A DNA stretch of 12,848 nt from an uncultured Porphyromonas sp. (GTDB lineage Bacteria; Bacteroidota; Bacteroidia; Bacteroidales; Porphyromonadaceae): the NCBI RefSeq assembly GCF_934359325.1, contig NZ_CAKRLH010000030.1, positions 1 to 12,848 on the forward strand, given 5' to 3'. A program made the position numbers and the translations under genes. Of the stretch, positions 9,171 through 12,848 are shown one piece after another (positions within the stretch are counted from its first letter, which is position 1; the number at the start of each line of letters is the position of its first letter). The notes under the pieces were generated by a model. That model saw nothing but the letters and a program-made list of their open reading frames with translations, was not told the DNA's origin and ran no database searches.

Positions 9171-10421
9171 ATGGAGAAAGGGTCCTGGATGATCTCTCCT
9201 GAGGAGATCGGACACGTGGTCGCACTAAGTCGGCAGTGGGCCGATCGCCCGCCCGATCGGATACTCTTCGAGCGAAGTGACCTCGACCCACAGGTCAGGT
9301 CTCAAGTGGCTCTGCAGGTGTCCCTTCTGGATAAGATGGCGAAGAAGATCCCCCACTTCCTGGAGTGTGGGGGATACATCCCACGGCGGGTCAATTTCGA
9401 GCAGTGCAGCAGCGAACCGGCGGCACGGTACAAGCAACGGCTCCTCTCCCCCTCCGATCGTATCCTGGATATGACCGGAGGGCTGGGGATCGATACCGCC
9501 GCCATGGCGAGTGTCACCCGGCACAGTGAGGTCCTCGAGATCGAGCCGGAGATGGCCCTGGCACTGGAGTACAATCTCTCCCGCCTGCTGCCTCCGGGCC
9601 GTGCGACGGTCACCTGCGGAGACGCCCTCGCACGGCTCGATCACACTCTGCTCGATGGCATCACGCTTGTCTACGCCGATCCGGCACGGCGGGACATGGC
9701 GGACCCCGGTCGACGGCTGAGCAGCATGGCAGACTACACCCCCGCGCCTCTGCAGATCCTCTCACGCCTGCAGGAGCTGGACTACGGCGGGCGCCTGCTC
9801 CTCAAGCTCTCCCCCATGCTGGACATCCACTGGCTGCTCGAGCAGCTGCCTACCTGCACGGATCTGCACATCCTCCAGGTCGGGGACGAGGTCAAGGAGC
9901 TGCTCCTCGACCTCTCCATGCAGCCGGCGACCTCACCGGTGACGATCCACCTCTCCATCGTCGACCGGCAGGGAGAGGTGACGAGCCGGAGCTACCCCCT
10001 CCCCACTTCGCTCACCGCAGAGACACCCTATGCCACTCAGATAGAGAGCTACATCCATATCCCCCGACCGGTGCTGATGAAGAGCGGAGCCTACCACCTC
10101 ATCGCCGCAGAGCAGGGCATCAGTCTCCTTGGACCCAATACCCACCTCTACACCTCTCCCCAGCCGGCCCCCGACCCGCTCTACAAGAGCTACAGGGTGC
10201 TGGGGGAGATCCCATACAGCAAGTCTGTCCTCAAGGGGAAGGCGCTGAAGTCCCTCCTCGAGCGCTTCCCCGCCCTCTCGGTCATGTCGCGTCACTTCCC
10301 GCTCACTGCTGAGGAGCTCAGGGGACGCCTCCGGACCGACGAGAGTGACCGGTACTTCCTCCTCGCCACCACACTGGGCGAGCGGGACCGTAAGCTCCTG
10401 ATCCTCTTCAGAGACGACTGA
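9171..10421 (+). CDS. THUMP-like class I SAM-dependent methyltransferase (PG_1098 type)
   Basis: A 416-residue cytoplasmic protein of the family typified by PG_1098 of Porphyromonas gingivalis. An N-terminal helical region (about 1-75) leads to a Rossmann-type methyltransferase core: SAM-binding motif I DMTGGLGID at 100-108, the acidic end of strand 2 in VLEIEPE (121-127), GDA at 150-152, the catalytic-type motif YADPARRD at 168-175, and LKLSP at 211-215. A ferredoxin-like segment (about 270-316) and a C-terminal THUMP-like domain (about 335-412) follow. THUMP-like domains suggest an RNA substrate, perhaps tRNA or rRNA, but the substrate is not known from this sequence. The start is uncertain: a second in-frame ATG at 9189 is preceded by the purine-rich GAGAAAGGG, a better ribosome-binding context than the ATG at 9171. 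It is the last gene of the + strand cluster. Confidence 0.88.
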   Translation: MEKGSWMISPEEIGHVVALSRQWADRPPDRILFERSDLDPQVRSQVALQVSLLDKMAKKIPHFLECGGYIPRRVNFEQCSSEPAARYKQRLLSPSDRILDMTGGLGIDTAAMASVTRHSEVLEIEPEMALALEYNLSRLLPPGRATVTCGDALARLDHTLLDGITLVYADPARRDMADPGRRLSSMADYTPAPLQILSRLQELDYGGRLLLKLSPMLDIHWLLEQLPTCTDLHILQVGDEVKELLLDLSMQPATSPVTIHLSIVDRQGEVTSRSYPLPTSLTAETPYATQIESYIHIPRPVLMKSGAYHLIAAEQGISLLGPNTHLYTSPQPAPDPLYKSYRVLGEIPYSKSVLKGKALKSLLERFPALSVMSRHFPLTAEELRGRLRTDESDRYFLLATTLGERDRKLLILFRDD

Positions 10422-10430
10422 GGGGGGTAC

Positions 10431-10469
10431 ATAAAAGAAGTACGACTGCCTTACTAAGACAGTCGTACT
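10431..10469 (-). terminator. Intrinsic terminator of the tRNA-fMet transcript
   Basis: AGTACGACTG at 10439-10448 pairs perfectly with CAGTCGTACT at 10460-10469, and the intervening bases can add a short CTT/AAG stem. Read on the minus strand, the hairpin is followed by TCTTTTAT, a T-rich tract, so it suits termination of the tRNA transcript. On the + strand no T-run follows. The hairpin may still help end the convergent methyltransferase transcript. Confidence 0.75.
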
Positions 10470-10478
10470 ACCAGAAAG

Positions 10479-10550
10479 TTGCGGGGACAGGATTCGAACT
10501 TGCGACCTCTGGGTTATGAGCCCAGCGAGCTACCACTGCTCCACCCCGCG
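10479..10550 (-). tRNA. Initiator tRNA-fMet (anticodon CAT)
   Basis: The minus strand folds into a complete 72-nt cloverleaf: acceptor CGCGGGG with CCCCGCA plus discriminator A, D-stem GAGC/GCTC, anticodon arm CTGGG-CTCATAA-CCCAG, and T-loop TTCGAAT. It is an initiator rather than an elongator because position 1 is C facing A72 (unpaired), the anticodon stem has three consecutive G-C pairs, and the D-stem has A11-U24. CCA is not encoded. The T-stem (GCAAG with CCTGT) contains one A-C mismatch at positions 52-62, which is unusual. It has its own promoter and terminator. Confidence 0.96.
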
Positions 10551-10576
10551 ATATATCTTTCCTCCCTTTCGTAGTG

Positions 10577-10609
10577 CAAAGGTACTAAATAATCACCGCA
10601 TCTCCAAAA
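10577..10609 (-). promoter_or_regulatory. Strong Bacteroidetes-type promoter for tRNA-fMet
   Basis: On the minus strand TTTTG (10609-10605) is a -33 element, and TACCTTTG (10584-10577) matches the -7 consensus TAnnTTTG perfectly. The spacing is 20 bp, in the expected range. The predicted start is about 20 bases before the mature 5' end at 10550. Both elements and their spacing agree, so this is the best-supported promoter in the window. Confidence 0.85.
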
Positions 10610-10626
10610 CCCCCGCAAGTGCAGGG
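10606..10626 (-). terminator. Probable intrinsic terminator of the GH110 gene
   Basis: Starting four bases after the GH110 stop codon, the minus strand reads CCCTGC-ACTT-GCGGGG: a six-pair hairpin (one G-U pair) with a four-base loop, followed by GTTTTGG. The T-run is short. These same T's form the -33 element of the tRNA promoter, so termination and initiation signals overlap. Confidence 0.5.
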
Positions 10627-10630
10627 TGGG

Positions 10631-12376
10631 CTAAGGGGCAAAGCTGGTGCGGCCTACGTTGATCAGGCGGGAGGCCGGGTCGTCGAAGAGAGGGGTGTGA
10701 TCGCCGGTGGGACGGACCTGATTGTCCCGCCAGATCAGCTCCCTGACCGAGAGCGCATAGAGCAGTGGCGAGGGAGAGATGTCGAAGGTATTCCCCTCCA
10801 CCACCACTCGCCCGTGGTAGTACTGTCCCTCCACCACCCGCCTCAGGACGGGGAAGATCGAGATCACGCCCTCGGTAAACTGGTACCGCGCCGTGAGGGC
10901 ATTGACGAAGTGATTGCCGGTGATCCACACCTCCTCGCAGGGACCGCTCTCGTACCAGCCATTGGCATCTCCGCAGAGGAGGATGGCACTGCCGTGGGTG
11001 TGGTCAAAGAGGTTGTCCCGGCAGACCACCCGCCGATGAGTGGAGAAGAGCGCCCCCCTCGCGCGATTGTCCCGGACGGTATTGTGCGCAAAGAGCACCG
11101 ACGGCATGGCGGAGTAATTCTCCACCGCCATCTCCGCCGAGGCGTTCTCCGGTATCGGGTCGGCCAGCTCAATCACCTTATGCTCCGGGTCAGTGGTGGT
11201 GATCCGGCTGATCGTGGTGGTCATCAGCGGGAGCAGCGTCTCCCGGTCGATCAGCCGGACGGAGTCACCCTCCGCACCCCAGGTGAGACCGAGCGCCTGT
11301 GGGTGGGCAAAGGTGGCAAGCACCCTCGTCGGCGAGAGGAGGCTGTCGATCCGGAGATAGACGCCGTGGACATTGATCGCATCGTCTGCCATCCCCTCGT
11401 AGAGCCCATACTGTGAGCGGATCTCTCCGCGACAATTAGAGAAATGGGTGGCATCCGCCTGCGTCGTGAAGTACCGCTCGCTCCCCTCGCGCCTCCTGAC
11501 GGCGAAGTGATCCAGCGTGATGTCTTTCGTATCCTGAGCCACCAGCCCCATCCCGTCAGCGAAGTGGATCGTCACCCCCAGGAGGCTGATCCTCTCCGAG
11601 TCGGTGATCGTGATCCCCGGGGTGGGACGAGCCCAGCTCCTCAGCGCATACCGGTCCCCGACAGACAGATGAGGCGACTCCGCCCAGCCCTTGATCCTCA
11701 GGCGATGGTCGTCCAGGCGGCTGATCGATAGGGGGTCAAAGGGGACATCCGCCCGCCCCGGCTTCATATGCCCATCGGAGGAGAAGGGAAGCGTCGACCC
11801 GACGGCAGTCTCCTGTCCCTCGCCCAGTAGCACCACTCTCCGCCCCTCATCGATCCTGAAGCGGCTCTCCCTCGGCAGTCGCGCCACCACCTCGTCCCCA
11901 TCGATGGAGAGGATCTCCAGCTGAGAGAGCGTCGGCTCGGGGTAGTCTATCGTCAGGCCGGAGATGGTCAGGTCGCTACAGTCGCTCACCACCACCGGCA
12001 GCAGACGGCCGTGGGCAAGGAGCGTGACTCCCTCCGCCTCTATGCGGGTATGCCTGAGCTGTCGGAGGAGGAGCGCGACCGCTCTCTCCTCGTGGTGGTC
12101 GTGATTGGAGATAAAGATAGTCTTCCGCGGCAGTGACTTCTCATGGACCGCATACTCCCCCGGCGCAAAGTGTATCACTAAGCTGTCGCCCTGCTCCGAG
12201 AGGGCTCTCGCCTCCCTCAGGAGGGCGGTCAGTCTGGGACCGCTGTCATGAGTTCGTCCCGGGAGGACACCATACTTGGATGCCTCGATGGTGATGATAC
12301 CCACCCCGGCGGTCAGCCCGAGTGGAAGTAGCAGAGTCAGTGCCAGTGCAGATACGACATTTCGGATCATCTTCAT
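10631..12376 (-). CDS. Secreted GH110 alpha-1,3-galactosidase
   Basis: A 581-residue protein of glycoside hydrolase family 110, inverting enzymes that remove terminal alpha-1,3-linked galactose from blood-group B or linear alpha-Gal structures. Residues 1-23 are a Sec signal peptide (hydrophobic core ALALTLLLPLG, likely cut after LTA). The mature protein is rich in right-handed parallel beta-helix repeats (ITITDSERISLLGVTI, VEGNTFDI). Conserved GH110 segments are QADATHFSNCRG (306-317) and GMADDAINVHG (328-338). From memory of the family, the catalytic Asp of the first segment and the Asp pair of the second are 23 residues apart; Asp308, Asp331 and Asp332 reproduce this, so the site looks intact. 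Length is near the family norm. Whether it prefers branched blood-group B or linear alpha-Gal cannot be read from sequence. It converges on the sialidase cluster, with the tRNA between. The stop is TAG at 10631-10633. Confidence 0.9.
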   Translation of the reverse strand: MKMIRNVVSALALTLLLPLGLTAGVGIITIEASKYGVLPGRTHDSGPRLTALLREARALSEQGDSLVIHFAPGEYAVHEKSLPRKTIFISNHDHHEERAVALLLRQLRHTRIEAEGVTLLAHGRLLPVVVSDCSDLTISGLTIDYPEPTLSQLEILSIDGDEVVARLPRESRFRIDEGRRVVLLGEGQETAVGSTLPFSSDGHMKPGRADVPFDPLSISRLDDHRLRIKGWAESPHLSVGDRYALRSWARPTPGITITDSERISLLGVTIHFADGMGLVAQDTKDITLDHFAVRRREGSERYFTTQADATHFSNCRGEIRSQYGLYEGMADDAINVHGVYLRIDSLLSPTRVLATFAHPQALGLTWGAEGDSVRLIDRETLLPLMTTTISRITTTDPEHKVIELADPIPENASAEMAVENYSAMPSVLFAHNTVRDNRARGALFSTHRRVVCRDNLFDHTHGSAILLCGDANGWYESGPCEEVWITGNHFVNALTARYQFTEGVISIFPVLRRVVEGQYYHGRVVVEGNTFDISPSPLLYALSVRELIWRDNQVRPTGDHTPLFDDPASRLINVGRTSFAP

Positions 12377-12419
12377 CGTAAGGTGGTCTATGGGGTGTCC
12401 TCTCCCGATACATTATACA

Positions 12420-12427
12420 CAAAAGTA
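12420..12427 (-). promoter_or_regulatory. Probable -7 box of the GH110 promoter
   Basis: On the minus strand TACTTTTG matches TAnnTTTG. It lies 43 bases before the GH110 ATG, so the leader would be about 35-40 bases. No clear -33 TTTG is present about 20 bp further upstream (that stretch is GC-rich), so activation by a regulator or a weak promoter is possible. A TATAAT just downstream (complement of 12412-12417) is probably coincidental in this phylum. Confidence 0.5.
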
Positions 12428-12475
12428 GTACAAAAAGCTGACCCGTGGCGGCGGAGAGCCAGAGAGTACCAAGGG

Positions 12476-12627
12476 TGACGTACTGATTGACTGACTGGTA
12501 TGTGCGACGCCCTGGCGGGGTCGTATACCTTGAATACGTCATCGTTTCCCGGGGTCTTCGGCACTAAGTGCCTCGACACCCGGTCTAAAAAGCGATGATC
12601 CCTCCGGGGCTTCGCCCCTGCGGGATC
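12476..12627. other. Hairpin-rich intergenic block, possible structured RNA
   Basis: Several complementary segments are nested in about 150 bases. TGACGTA (12476-12482) pairs with TACGTCA (12535-12541), enclosing GGTAT (12497-12501) with ATACC (12525-12529) and CGAC (12505-12508) with GTCG (12520-12523). CCGGGGTC (12549-12556) pairs with GACACCCGG (12575-12583, one bulge), capped by GGCAC-TAA-GTGCC (12560-12572). CATCG (12540-12544) pairs with CGATG (12593-12597) around that hairpin. GATCCC (12597-12602) pairs with GGGATC (12622-12627), capped by GGGGC-TTC-GCCCC. On the minus strand the last hairpin is followed within a few bases by CTTTTTAG, so it could instead be a terminator for a transcript entering from the right. 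I found no match to the hallmark motifs of tmRNA, RNase P RNA or 6S RNA that I know. Confidence 0.45.
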
Positions 12628-12775
12628 GGCATGCGGTAGCAGCAGGGCTGGGATTAGTCGACAGGATTGCACAGCGACAGGGATCTTCACTTCTTTGCCT
12701 TAAGGCTCAAATGCGTCACCCCTGCTAAGAGACAGCACTTCAGGCTGGCTGTCAGCGGATGGCGAGCCGCTATTT
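12628..12775. other. Intergenic DNA without a recognisable gene
   Basis: No convincing coding frame is seen. AGCAGGG (12641-12647) could pair with CCCTGCT (12720-12726) over about 70 bases, and GCCTTAAGGC (12697-12706) is a 10-bp palindrome. These are weak on their own but may extend the structured block to the left. Confidence 0.35.
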
Positions 12776-12848
12776 CTAAACCCGGTATTAGATTTCTCTA
12801 TTACCGGGTTTAGTGTCGACTATTACCGACTATAGTTTTCTCTATTAC
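12776..12848. repeat. Tandem array of 22-bp units with palindromic cores, cut by the window end
   Basis: Units begin at 12776, 12798, 12820 and 12842 (partial), a strict 22-bp period. The 16-bp cores are CTAAACCCGGTATTAG, CTATTACCGGGTTTAG, CTATTACCGACTATAG and CTATTAC (truncated). The 6-bp spacers are ATTTCT, TGTCGA and TTTTCT. The first two units also form an inverted repeat with 17-base arms (12776-12792 and 12797-12813, one mismatch) around a TTTC loop. The first core is identical to the first core of the array at 334. The array continues beyond the window, so its copy number is unknown. Confidence 0.9.

Noticed and set aside
10619..11416. A 265-codon + strand open frame opposite GH110
   Set aside because: It mirrors the GH110 coding frame and lacks any domain or initiation signal.
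12412..12417. TATAAT on the minus strand as a -10 box for GH110
   Set aside because: Bacteroidetes primary promoters use TAnnTTTG, which is present just upstream; no matching TTGACA element is correctly spaced.
12246..12542. A 98-codon minus-strand frame across the GH110 start and upstream DNA
   Set aside because: It overlaps the signal-peptide region of GH110 out of frame, runs through the promoter and has no recognisable features.
12776..12848. CRISPR array
   Set aside because: The period is regular, but the variable segments are only 6 bp, the cores themselves vary and no cas gene is present, so spacer storage is not possible.

Overview
The window looks like chromosomal DNA from a GC-rich member of the Bacteroidales, most plausibly Porphyromonas or a close relative. 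The grounds are a lipoprotein TamA homologue (TamL) paired with TamB, Bacteroidetes-type promoters (-7 TAnnTTTG, with a -33 TTTTG at the tRNA), a PG_1098-type methyltransferase and host-glycan glycosidases. The genus is an inference; the sequence alone does not fix it.

Layout, left to right. (1) 1-185: the last 60 codons of a + strand gene, probably a Y-family DNA polymerase. (2) 186-483: intergenic DNA holding a perfect 60-bp palindrome built from 22-bp units, then a promoter. (3) 484-10421: four + strand genes packed so tightly that they probably form one transcript: tamB, tamL (4-bp overlap), a secreted exo-alpha-sialidase (23-bp gap) and a THUMP-like class I methyltransferase (34-bp gap). 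(4) 10431-10609: a minus-strand initiator tRNA-fMet unit with its own terminator and a near-ideal promoter. (5) 10631-12376: a minus-strand secreted GH110 alpha-1,3-galactosidase with a likely terminator and promoter. (6) 12377-12848: gene-free DNA with a block of nested hairpins (12476-12627), ending in a second array of the same 22-bp repeat family, which runs off the window.

How the genes fit together: TamB (inner-membrane anchored, spanning the periplasm) and TamL (outer-membrane barrel with a lipid anchor) form the Bacteroidetes translocation and assembly module. The sialidase and the GH110 enzyme both remove terminal caps from host glycans (sialic acid and alpha-1,3-linked galactose), which suits a mucosal or oral commensal or pathogen. 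The methyltransferase has no obvious link to envelope or glycan work and may simply share the transcript.

The genes belong to known families. The least explained feature is the modular repeat: a 16-bp near-palindromic core (CTAnnnCCGGnnnTAG form) plus a 6-bp spacer, repeating every 22 bp, at both ends of the window. The hairpin-rich block upstream of the GH110 gene is the second unexplained element. I do not see a clear new multi-gene system.
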